Origin: Bdellovibrionaceae bacterium UBA2316
GTDB lineage: Bacteria; Bdellovibrionota; Bdellovibrionia; Bdellovibrionales; Bdellovibrionaceae
DNA: 15,338 nucleotides
Direction: 5' to 3'
Assembly: GCA_002345205.1 (NCBI GenBank)
Contig: DDVI01000062.1
Location: 1 to 15,338 of the forward strand
The notes below the pieces were generated by a model. It made no database searches. It was given only the letters and a program-made list of their open reading frames with translations, and was not told the DNA's origin. Made by a program: the position numbers and the translations under genes. This document shows positions 1 through 6,304 of this stretch, one piece after another; the first letter of the stretch is position 1; the number at the start of each line of letters is the position of its first letter.

Positions 1-1166
1 GACACAATTTTTTTTACGTTACCTGAGTAGTGTTTTACCCGACAAAGGGACGCAGCCCCTGCCACCGTACGTCTTTGATTTTGTGATTCTGTTGCGATCG
101 TTGCCGTTAGATCGGGGAACACGACTTTCAGTTTTTGCCACGTTTTTTCGTCTAACGATAATTCGTTACGATCTTGAACTAAAGTTTTTAAGAAGTTCCT
201 TAGATAAATAATTTCGTCGGCTAAACGGCGGTCGCGGCTCGGCGTCGAGTAATTATCGAATTCTTCTTCCGACATACAGCGGTAGCTTACCGATTTGAGA
301 AAGGCTTCGGATTCCTTAACCGCATCAATACGTTGTTGAATATCCGCGCAAATATTTTCAATCAGGCGGGTTGCCGTTTGTTGATTGCTTTCTTCGGTGC
401 TTTGTAAAACCTTTTGTAGGTCGTATTTCCATTTACCCGGCTTGATGGCATACTGTTCTTCGCTGTAACCAGAAACTTGCCATACCGGAAGTTTTAACTC
501 CGATTCTTTACGCCAGTAACGAACACCGGCATTACCTTTTGGGGTGGTGTTGCCTTCAAATACCCAGTCGCCATTTGGCCATGATTTACGTTCTTGTAAA
601 AGAGGGCCAGAGTATGCGCCCACCGTTGAATTAAACACCAGATGTGGAATTCCTGTCGGGAAGATATTTTTAATTACCCAAGAATGATGATTTTTTTCTG
701 TGGTTAATATGATTGAGCCAGGAACGATTGTTTCACGAGACACTTTCACTGGGTAGGTATCACCATGCATCGATTTAGTGCTTACTAAATTATAAACATA
801 AATCAGAAAACTTCTAATTTTATCTTTTTCCGATTTAGCATCCCAACGAGTCATGTTGTTAGAAATTAATTTCTTACCACCACTGGGATCGTTCATTACG
901 AAAGGAAGAGAGTTAAGGTAAGCAAAAATTACACGAGAGGAATACACAGTATCGGCGCAGTCCACACGAAGGCCCTGAAAAATATTAGCCGAACCGTCTT
1001 TGTTTTCTTTTTTTAAGAAAAAATCCTTACCCCAGTTCTTTTGAACCCAAACCGAAAATTCTTTTTCTTTTTCCGGACTCCACGAATTAGACGCCGTCCA
1101 AACACCAGCAAATGAACAGAAAGAGAACGAAATAGTTAGGATGGAAAAAAGAACAGAAAATGACAT
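1..1166 (-). CDS. Secreted protein of unknown function, possible Cys/His papain-fold enzyme (C-terminus outside window)
   Basis: This reading frame is open from the ATG at 1166 to the left edge of the window (388 full codons), so the C-terminus is missing. The start is preceded by GGGGGA about 7 nt upstream, an acceptable ribosome binding site. Residues 1-20 form a signal peptide with a hydrophobic stretch ending S-F-A before G21, so export is likely. The mature part begins with an aromatic segment and then has D69-C70-A71-D72 followed by a helix-like stretch. About 80 residues later come V-P-G (148-150) and H160-H161-S-W. A Cys at a helix start followed by a 'PG...H-S/V' strand is the pattern of NlpC/P60 and related papain-fold hydrolases, but I cannot assign a named family. 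Residues beyond about 200 are hydrophilic and probably helical. It lies downstream of rny on the same strand, 299 nt away, so it is probably transcribed separately. Confidence 0.75.
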   Translation of the reverse strand, partial: MSFSVLFSILTISFSFCSFAGVWTASNSWSPEKEKEFSVWVQKNWGKDFFLKKENKDGSANIFQGLRVDCADTVYSSRVIFAYLNSLPFVMNDPSGGKKLISNNMTRWDAKSEKDKIRSFLIYVYNLVSTKSMHGDTYPVKVSRETIVPGSIILTTEKNHHSWVIKNIFPTGIPHLVFNSTVGAYSGPLLQERKSWPNGDWVFEGNTTPKGNAGVRYWRKESELKLPVWQVSGYSEEQYAIKPGKWKYDLQKVLQSTEESNQQTATRLIENICADIQQRIDAVKESEAFLKSVSYRCMSEEEFDNYSTPSRDRRLADEIIYLRNFLKTLVQDRNELSLDEKTWQKLKVVFPDLTATIATESQNQRRTVAGAASLCRVKHYSGNVKKIV

Positions 1167-1465
1167 CGATATCCCCCGGGGTGCAGGCTGGGTTTGTAAC
1201 TAATTTTTTTTGGAAAATGTATTAGTTTTTTTGGGGGGAGTATAAAAAGTATCTGGGTCAGGGAATGGGAAAAAAATGCCCATGCCGCACCAATTTTTGG
1301 AACATAGTCAGAGGCTATCTATTTGAAATTATTAGAAAATTTAAAAAAATAGCTGACTCTAAATCAAAGTAAAAAACGTTAGACAGGACGGGAACCGCGA
1401 TCGCCGAACGGCTGCGGTCCACGGTTGACGGTTTGTAAGAGTCTGTTTTGGAAATCAGTCTTTGG
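1167..1465. other. Intergenic region between rny and the secreted-protein gene
   Basis: No convincing ORF is present. The region holds a GC-rich hairpin (1391-1420) just past the rny stop and an imperfect hairpin (AGTCAG 1306-1311 pairing with CTGACT 1353-1358, helped by CTA/TAG). There is also a short inverted repeat, ATGGG (1265-1269) with CCCAT (1279-1283). On the minus strand TATACT around 1241-1246 would make a good -10 element for the downstream gene, but no matching -35 is visible. The remainder is rich in A/T homopolymer runs. Confidence 0.5.
1391..1420 (-). terminator. GC-rich hairpin downstream of rny (weak terminator candidate or stable 3' end)
   Basis: Read on the minus strand, ACCGC pairs with GCGGT (1414-1418 with 1394-1398). 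An inner GCC/GGC pairs around a GTTC tetraloop, and an outer GG/CC pair closes across one bulged base. It starts about 45 nt after the rny stop in an otherwise AT-rich gap. A T6 run follows (1376-1371), but about 14 nt after the stem base, which is too far for a classic intrinsic terminator. It could instead protect the rny mRNA 3' end or be part of a small RNA. Confidence 0.3.
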
Positions 1466-3073
1466 TTAAACCGATTCCTCTTCTTTGTATTTCTGTTTCC
1501 CCATCGTGTGCTCCTGAACGATGGTTTCGCGGACTACCACAACCTTGATTTGACCAGGGTAATTGCATTCTTTTTCGATTTGGGCGGCGATTTTTAGACT
1601 TAATGATAAAGCTTCGCGGTCAGAGATTTTTTTGTTATTCACATAGACTCGACATTCGCGGCCGCCGGATAGGACGTAGCAGTCGGTGACACCCTCGAAG
1701 CTTCGTGCGATTTCTTGCAGTTCTGTGACTTTTTGAGCATACGTTTCAAGTGTTGATCTACGCGCGCCCGGTCGACCGCCGCTCATGGCGTCGGCGGCAA
1801 TGACTAGGAATGCGTGGACAGAATTTGGAGTTTCGTCATAGTGATGGGCGCGCACGTTGTGGACAACTTCTGCCGATTCACCACGTTTAGCGATGAAATT
1901 CGCTCCGATGACGGCGTGGCCGCCGTCGACCGCATGATCCATCGATTTACCGATGTCATGCAAGACGCCGCTGCGTTTACCGACTTTAACGTCCATGCCT
2001 AGCTCGCTAGATAGCAATCCGCATAGCCAACCGACTTCGCCGCAGTGGAAGTATTGATTTTGGGTGAACGAGTAGCGGAAACGTAAGCTTCCCATCATTT
2101 GTTTCACTTCCGGGTGCATATTTTCCAGTTTCAATTCTTTAGCTATGGAATCGCCATCATGTTTAATTTGTTTGAACAATTCGTTCTTTTGGTTTGTGTA
2201 CGTGCGATCGATGTACTCCAAAGTGATCGTCTTCTTTTCCTTTAATAGACGTTCGAGTACGCGACGAGTGAGTTCGCGGCGTACGGGATCGAAGCCGGCG
2301 ACACCGATCATGTCATTTTCCGGTTCAACGATGATATCACAGCCAGTCAGTTCTTGAATTTTAGTTAAGTTCTTTTTGTCGGCGTCTACTAACCAGTTAC
2401 GGTGATAGTTTTCTGGGAAGTAAACGGGCGCAATACCACGTTCTGCGCAGTACGGGCGTGCAAAGCGATCCAAAGCAATATCTAATAAACGTTTAGCAAT
2501 CACTTCTTGCTGTTCTTTTACATCTAACTCATAAAATTCAGCGTCGCGCAGGATGATACGTTTGATGTCGCTGATAAATTCATCAGCAATGCCGCGTTTT
2601 ACATCATCGGCATTCAAATTTAATTTTGAACAGAGCTCAACAACCATTTTCTTTTGTTCGGCTTTGATCATCTTTTTGAAATCTTGGTGAAACAATTGTT
2701 TCTTTTTTATTTCTAATTCTTTCTGACGAATTTCATTGTGCTTTTTATCTTGAGTGCTCTTTAGTGCCGAAAAGTTTTCGTCGTGACGGGCTTTGCGCTC
2801 TTCATATTCAGCCTCGAGGTCTGTGACTTGAAGTTCGATCTTTAACAAATCAGGCTCTGATTTAGTCCAAAGTTCCATTTCAATTTCAGTCAATTTTTCA
2901 TTGCGTTCAATTTCTTTGATTTCAGCCAGTTCTTTCGCTTCGTCCACCATTTCGGCGGCTTCAGTTTCGGCTTGTTTTAAATAAATGCGGCTGCCCCATT
3001 TGTAAAAGGCAAAACCTAAAATGGCTCCGATGAAAAGGCCAACGACAGAGTAAGTCAGTATATTGAGTAACAT
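1466..3073 (-). CDS. rny: Ribonuclease Y (membrane-anchored endoribonuclease) with altered KH loop
   Basis: RNase Y is an inner-membrane endonuclease that starts mRNA decay. The 535-residue protein shows the family order. An N-terminal membrane helix (about 3-25) is followed by a long charged coiled coil (about 30-145), a KH-like region (about 215-285), an HD phosphohydrolase domain (about 335-435) and the RNase Y C-terminal domain. HD-site residues are intact: H343, H372-D373 in LHDIGK, H410-H411 and D428 in AADAMSGGRPGARR. The C-terminal signature G-G-R-E-C-R-V and Y-P-G-Q-I-K-V-V-V-V-R-E is also present. Length fits the family (about 510-530), with roughly 17 extra residues at the end. The KH region is odd. 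The usual G-R-I-I-G-R-E-G loop reads N226-W-L-V-D-A-D-K-K-N235, although the flanking 'LTG.D.I' and 'GFDPVRRE' are normal. No Shine-Dalgarno sequence precedes the ATG; a promoter ends about 7 nt upstream. It is divergent from arfB. Confidence 0.93.
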   Translation of the reverse strand: MLLNILTYSVVGLFIGAILGFAFYKWGSRIYLKQAETEAAEMVDEAKELAEIKEIERNEKLTEIEMELWTKSEPDLLKIELQVTDLEAEYEERKARHDENFSALKSTQDKKHNEIRQKELEIKKKQLFHQDFKKMIKAEQKKMVVELCSKLNLNADDVKRGIADEFISDIKRIILRDAEFYELDVKEQQEVIAKRLLDIALDRFARPYCAERGIAPVYFPENYHRNWLVDADKKNLTKIQELTGCDIIVEPENDMIGVAGFDPVRRELTRRVLERLLKEKKTITLEYIDRTYTNQKNELFKQIKHDGDSIAKELKLENMHPEVKQMMGSLRFRYSFTQNQYFHCGEVGWLCGLLSSELGMDVKVGKRSGVLHDIGKSMDHAVDGGHAVIGANFIAKRGESAEVVHNVRAHHYDETPNSVHAFLVIAADAMSGGRPGARRSTLETYAQKVTELQEIARSFEGVTDCYVLSGGRECRVYVNNKKISDREALSLSLKIAAQIEKECNYPGQIKVVVVRETIVQEHTMGKQKYKEEESV

Positions 3074-3079
3074 AGGAAT

Positions 3080-3109
3080 AATTTATGCGCCTAACACTTG
3101 GATTGTCCA
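3080..3109 (-). promoter_or_regulatory. Predicted rny promoter, leaderless
   Basis: On the minus strand, TGGACA (3109-3104) and TAAATT (3085-3080) are separated by 18 nt. A start about 7 nt beyond the -10 falls on the A of the rny ATG (3073), which fits the lack of a Shine-Dalgarno sequence. The -35 shares bases with the arfB -35 on the other strand. Each box has only 4-5 of 6 consensus matches, so this is a prediction by eye. Confidence 0.45.
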
Positions 3110-3131
3110 GCACTTTAAGCTAAGTTAGTAT
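3103..3131 (+). promoter_or_regulatory. Predicted arfB promoter, leaderless
   Basis: TTGTCC (3103-3108) and TAGTAT (3126-3131) are separated by 17 nt. The expected transcription start is at about 3138, which is the A of the arfB start codon. No purine-rich ribosome binding site precedes that ATG. The -35 hexamer overlaps the rny -35 on the opposite strand. Both boxes match the consensus at 4 of 6 positions. Confidence 0.42.
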
Positions 3132-3137
3132 CATAAC

Positions 3138-3554
3138 ATGAACGCTGAAACTCTTATGTCGATTATTCAGAATGAGGTGACGTTTAAGTACTTCACCGCC
3201 AGTGGCCCGGGGGGGCAGAACCTGCAAAAAAACAAGACGGGTGTGCAGCTTTTTTGGAACATCGACGAATCCAATATTCCCTTTGAAAACAAAGAAAAAA
3301 TACGCCGAGTCAATAAGACGACGAAAGAGGGCTTTCTTGTTCAGTTTAAATCTCAGACCGAACGGTCTTTAGATATGAACAAAAAGAATGCACTTTATAA
3401 GCTCGAACTTTTAATAGCGCAGTCGCTCTATGTTCCTAAGGTTCGCAAGGCCACAAAACCGACGCGGTCCTCAGTTAAGAAACGTCTTAAAACTAAAAAT
3501 GAACACAAAGACCGCAAGGCGTCCCGTAGGAATAATAAAGTATCAGATTGGTGA
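3138..3554 (+). CDS. arfB: Alternative ribosome-rescue factor / peptidyl-tRNA hydrolase ArfB
   Basis: ArfB (YaeJ) enters the empty A site of stalled ribosomes with its basic tail in the mRNA channel and hydrolyses peptidyl-tRNA through a GGQ loop. The 138-residue product is close to the E. coli length (about 140). It has the release-factor-like core with S22-G-P-G-G-Q27 followed by N-L-Q-K-N-K-T, matching the family's 'GPGGQ.vNK..t' pattern. The C-terminus (from about 100) is strongly basic, with K-P-T-R-S-S-V-K-K-R and then K-D-R-K-A-S-R-R, as needed for mRNA-channel binding. It is too short to be a full release factor, because it lacks a codon-recognition domain. The GGQ codons lie in a run of seven G (3209-3215). 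The gene is divergent from rny and its last 12 nt overlap the MFS gene on the other strand. The start has no Shine-Dalgarno sequence and a promoter lies directly upstream. Confidence 0.93.
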   Translation: MNAETLMSIIQNEVTFKYFTASGPGGQNLQKNKTGVQLFWNIDESNIPFENKEKIRRVNKTTKEGFLVQFKSQTERSLDMNKKNALYKLELLIAQSLYVPKVRKATKPTRSSVKKRLKTKNEHKDRKASRRNNKVSDW

Positions 3555-4742
3555 GGACGTATGTTTTACGTACTTCACAACCGCTACGGCTAAAAGCGTA
3601 AATACGATCGCGATATAACCCACAGTTTGGTAATGATACATATATCCCGTGACGTTATCACGGATAATTATATAACCCGCAAGTGATGAACCGAGTGCTG
3701 AGCTTAACGACTGAACAGAGCTGACAAGACTCATGTACGAACCTCGACGTTCTGGTGTTGGGGCGCCAGAAATAAGGGCCATTGCGGGAATCATGCGCAT
3801 ACTCATGCTGACAAAAAACAAGCTGGATATTGTTAAAATCAAGGGGACAGATGTAGGACCTAGATGAGTTAACAAATAGATCGGTAGGATCGAAAGGATC
3901 GCTCCGAAAATAAATATTTTATGCTTACCAATGCGATCAGAAAACCGCCCAATCATCGGTGCGCTAATAATTGAAGTTAAACCGCCGCAAAGATAAATCA
4001 ACGGTAAGTTAGCCTCAGGTAAACCCGCATTGGCAACTAGAGTCGGACTGATAAATGGGATGACGGTAAACTGTCCAAGAAATAGAAAAATCATGAATAC
4101 TAAACCCATGGCTAAATTGCGACTGCTCATCACTTCTAACAACGGTTCTAAGATGGCGCTGTTTTTACCACGTTCCAAAACGGCACGGGGAGGAACGTAT
4201 TTGAAGATAAAGAAATATAATCCAAGGCTAATGCATCCCAAGAAAATAAACGGCGCATGCCAGTTAAATTTCATCGCAAGGTAGATAGAAAACGGTACGC
4301 CTAAAATGCTCGCGAGTGAAAATGAGGTGGACGTCCACCCCATCGCGGTGCCGCGCTTTTCATACGAGAAATTATCGGAAACAATCGAAAGCGTAATGGA
4401 ATTCAGTACACCACCAAATGTTCCCGCAAGTGATCGAGCTATCAGTAAAAAGTAAAAGTTGGGTGAGAAGGCGCAAAACAAAGTACTAATGGCAAAACCG
4501 GTGAAAAAGAAAATTAACAGACGTTTACGTTCGAAGCGATCCATAAAGAATGAACTGACGAAGCCCGAAATACCGGCAAATAATGTATACGACGCGACTA
4601 AGAAACTAAATTCCTGTGCTGAAATCGAGAAGATTCGAATTAGCTGTGGTCCCAGAGGCATCATAATCATAAAATCGACAATATGAGCAAATTGAATAGC
4701 CGCGATAATGAATAGAAGGAATTTTTCTTGTCGTGAAAACAT
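3543..4742 (-). CDS. Major facilitator superfamily transporter (DHA1-like, 12 membrane helices)
   Basis: This 399-residue protein is hydrophobic throughout and divides into about 12 helices with a longer loop near 182-210 between the two halves, the classic MFS layout. The loop 2-3 signature is visible as D68-R-F-E-R-K-R, with its second-half copy G265-R-F-S-D-R-I-G-K-H-K. R103 in helix 4 (R-S-L-A-G-T) fits MFS motif B. Residues 140-152 (including G148 and P150) recall the antiporter motif of helix 5. D23 lies in helix 1. These suggest proton-coupled export of a small molecule, possibly a drug or sugar, but the sequence does not fix the substrate. The ATG at 4742 has no Shine-Dalgarno sequence; a good promoter ends 12 nt upstream. 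It is divergent from the gene at 4785 and convergent with arfB, overlapping it by 12 nt. Confidence 0.9.
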   Translation of the reverse strand: MFSRQEKFLLFIIAAIQFAHIVDFMIMMPLGPQLIRIFSISAQEFSFLVASYTLFAGISGFVSSFFMDRFERKRLLIFFFTGFAISTLFCAFSPNFYFLLIARSLAGTFGGVLNSITLSIVSDNFSYEKRGTAMGWTSTSFSLASILGVPFSIYLAMKFNWHAPFIFLGCISLGLYFFIFKYVPPRAVLERGKNSAILEPLLEVMSSRNLAMGLVFMIFLFLGQFTVIPFISPTLVANAGLPEANLPLIYLCGGLTSIISAPMIGRFSDRIGKHKIFIFGAILSILPIYLLTHLGPTSVPLILTISSLFFVSMSMRMIPAMALISGAPTPERRGSYMSLVSSVQSLSSALGSSLAGYIIIRDNVTGYMYHYQTVGYIAIVFTLLAVAVVKYVKHTSSPI

Positions 4743-4756
4743 ATACGAAATACCAT
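4728..4756 (+). promoter_or_regulatory. Predicted promoter of the membrane-protein/glpQ operon
   Basis: TTGTCG (4728-4733) and TACCAT (4751-4756) are spaced by 17 nt. The predicted start at about 4763 leaves a leader of roughly 22 nt. That leader contains the strong ribosome binding site AAGGAAGGA before the ATG at 4785. The element runs into the 5' end of the divergent MFS gene, and its -10 overlaps the MFS -10 by two bases. Confidence 0.45.
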
Positions 4757-4783
4757 TGTAAGCAGAAAAGGAAGGACTGTCAT
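4755..4783 (-). promoter_or_regulatory. Predicted MFS-gene promoter, nearly leaderless
   Basis: On the minus strand, ATGACA (4783-4778) and TACAAT (4760-4755) are spaced by exactly 17 nt, each with 5 of 6 consensus matches. The predicted start at about 4748 leaves only about 6 nt before the MFS start codon at 4742, too short for a ribosome binding site. The -35 lies across the ribosome-binding region of the divergent gene at 4785. Confidence 0.6.
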
Positions 4784-4784
4784 T

Positions 4785-5186
4785 ATGAAAGCTCTTAAGA
4801 AGTGGTTGTTATCGATATTAATTTTTATGGGTATCGTTTTGATGGCGTCTGTTTATTTAGTTTACTATTCCTATTTCCATTCACGGACGGTGGTTGGTCC
4901 AGTCAGTGGCGTGAAGCAATTACTTGAAAACACGGCGTTCGTAGCGGGTTCTGCAGACCCTTCATCTAAAATCTATTCCTTTGCCGTTGGGGTTAAAGAT
5001 AATAAAACTCACGAGATCGTAACGGGCTCGTCAGAGGATCGGCAATGGGGCGTGGTAAAAGATGGTCAATGCGTTGAAGCTATTTTCTTCCCGTATCCGC
5101 CATGGAACCTTCAAAAAACGGGGACTTATTTCAATGTACGCGTACAAAAACTTTATGACAATTGTGATGTCGTTCCAAAAGAATAA
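4785..5186 (+). CDS. Small membrane-anchored protein of unknown function
   Basis: The 133-residue product has a K-rich start (M-K-A-L-K-K) and one hydrophobic helix at about 7-29. It then has a soluble domain of about 100 residues, predicted outside the cytoplasm by the positive-inside rule. No lipobox is present and the helix is long, so it is probably a signal anchor. The soluble domain has two cysteines (C96 and C127) that could form a disulfide. It also has an aromatic/proline stretch F102-P-Y-P-P-W107 followed by K-T-G-T-Y-F-N. I do not recognise the family. The start is well supported by AAGGAAGGA about 9 nt upstream. The stop lies inside the next gene: glpQ begins 20 nt before this stop in another frame, so the two are likely translationally coupled and may act in the same envelope process. 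Confidence 0.8.
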   Translation: MKALKKWLLSILIFMGIVLMASVYLVYYSYFHSRTVVGPVSGVKQLLENTAFVAGSADPSSKIYSFAVGVKDNKTHEIVTGSSEDRQWGVVKDGQCVEAIFFPYPPWNLQKTGTYFNVRVQKLYDNCDVVPKE

Positions 5187-6252
5187 CTCTGTAGTCGCTA
5201 TTCTGGCCGGCTTTCTGATGTTGTCTGCGTGTCAGACGACTCTCGAGCAGGCTGACCATCAAGCGACAGTGGAAAAAAAATCGTTCGCTCGTCCAATTGT
5301 TATTGCTCATCGGGGAGCCAGCGGTTATTTGCCGGAGCATACTTTAGAGGCCTATATTCGCGGGATGGAGCTTGGTGCGGATTTCGTTGAGCCTGATTTA
5401 GTGATGACGAAAGACGGTGTCTTGGTGGCTCGTCATGAAAATGAAATTTCAGAAACGACGAATGTCGCCGAGGTTTTTCCAAAAAGAAAAACAACAAAAA
5501 CGATAGACGATGTAAAAGTAGCGGGCTGGTTTGTTGAGGATTTTACATTAGCTGAAATTAAAAAATTGAAAGCGAAACAGCGTTTAGCGTTCCGTCCGCA
5601 AATGGATCAGCAACCCTTTTTAGTGCCAACGTTAGCGGAAATTATCGATGCCGTAGATCAGTACAATGAAAAAACTGGTAAAAAAATTGGGATCGTGCCT
5701 GAAATAAAACACTCGTCGTATTTCCGATCTATTAACATCAATATGGAAAAAGCTTTGTTGTCTCTGTTAGTAGAAAAAAAGTGGGATAAAAAGCTGGATC
5801 AAGTCTATATTCAATCCTTTGAAGTCAGTAATCTGAAAGAATTAGCTGCCCTATCAAAATATCATTTGGTGCAGCTTTTAGGTGATCCTGCCGAATCGCC
5901 GTATGATTTAAAAGGCCGAAAAACCTATCGAGACATGGTCACGTTGGATGGCTTAAAGGAAATCAGAAAGTACGCGCGCGTTTTGGGGCCTTACAAAAAG
6001 TACCTAGTGGATGAAAATGCGAAAACTGAGACGACGATGGTGCCTAATGACGTGATGAAAAATGCCAAGCTCTTGGATTTTAAAGTTATCCCGTACACTT
6101 TCCGAAACGAGTCCTTCTTTGTGATGAAACCACTAACTGACCCAGTTAAGGAATATGAGTTTTTTTACAAGATTGGGGTGGACGGGGTATTCAGTGATTT
6201 TCCCGATACAGCGGTCAAAGCGCTTAAAATCACTAATGAAACAATAAATTAA
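5167..6252 (+). CDS. glpQ: Glycerophosphodiester phosphodiesterase, predicted lipoprotein
   Basis: GlpQ-type enzymes hydrolyse glycerophosphodiesters to glycerol-3-phosphate plus an alcohol, outside the cytoplasmic membrane. From the chosen start the protein has 361 residues. It opens with a lipoprotein signal peptide: K5, hydrophobic 9-19, lipobox L-S-A-C with C22. The catalytic domain follows, with I-A-H48-R49-G-A-S-G-Y-L-P-E-H-T-L near its start, metal ligands in V-E75-P-D77-L-V-M-T-K-D-G, and the second catalytic His at H90 (R-H-E-N). P-E179-I-K lies mid-domain and V-F-S-D-F-P-D near the end. All match the E. coli GlpQ pattern. The frame stays open upstream to an ATG at 5062, but that start would bury the signal peptide behind 35 residues, so 5167 (or 5155) is preferred. 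No Shine-Dalgarno sequence is visible; coupling to the upstream gene probably drives initiation. Confidence 0.9.
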   Translation: MSFQKNNSVVAILAGFLMLSACQTTLEQADHQATVEKKSFARPIVIAHRGASGYLPEHTLEAYIRGMELGADFVEPDLVMTKDGVLVARHENEISETTNVAEVFPKRKTTKTIDDVKVAGWFVEDFTLAEIKKLKAKQRLAFRPQMDQQPFLVPTLAEIIDAVDQYNEKTGKKIGIVPEIKHSSYFRSININMEKALLSLLVEKKWDKKLDQVYIQSFEVSNLKELAALSKYHLVQLLGDPAESPYDLKGRKTYRDMVTLDGLKEIRKYARVLGPYKKYLVDENAKTETTMVPNDVMKNAKLLDFKVIPYTFRNESFFVMKPLTDPVKEYEFFYKIGVDGVFSDFPDTAVKALKITNETIN

Positions 6253-6272
6253 CCAGTTTGGTTCCGCCATTG

Positions 6273-6285
6273 TCTTAAGTTAAGA
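6273..6285. repeat. 13-bp palindrome TCTTAA-G-TTAAGA ahead of the unknown gene
   Basis: A perfect 6-bp inverted repeat with a one-base centre sits in the 52-nt gap between glpQ and the gene at 6305. It could be a regulator site. It is too AT-rich and too short to be a terminator, and no good promoter can be drawn around it. Chance occurrence in AT-rich DNA is possible. Confidence 0.3.
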
Positions 6286-6304
6286 GTTTTGACTAAGGCA
6301 ATTC

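Noticed and set aside
1306..1358. AGTCAG...CTGACT imperfect hairpin as a terminator
   Set aside because: The loop is long and AT-rich with a bulged stem, and no T run follows the stem directly on either strand.
1814..2002. ORFs on the strand opposite rny, and similar antiphase ORFs in cca, the MFS gene and the kinase
   Set aside because: They lie wholly inside well-supported genes, lack ribosome binding sites and encode no recognisable protein.
5062..5166. Upstream ATG at 5062 as the glpQ start
   Set aside because: It would put 35 residues in front of an otherwise perfect lipoprotein signal peptide and overlap the upstream gene by 125 nt. Starts at 5155 or 5167 are more sensible.
6270..6299. 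Promoter TTGTCT with a -10 near 6293 for the gene at 6305
   Set aside because: At 17-18 nt spacing the -10 would be CTAAGG or TAAGGC, too poor. Read-through from glpQ is as likely.
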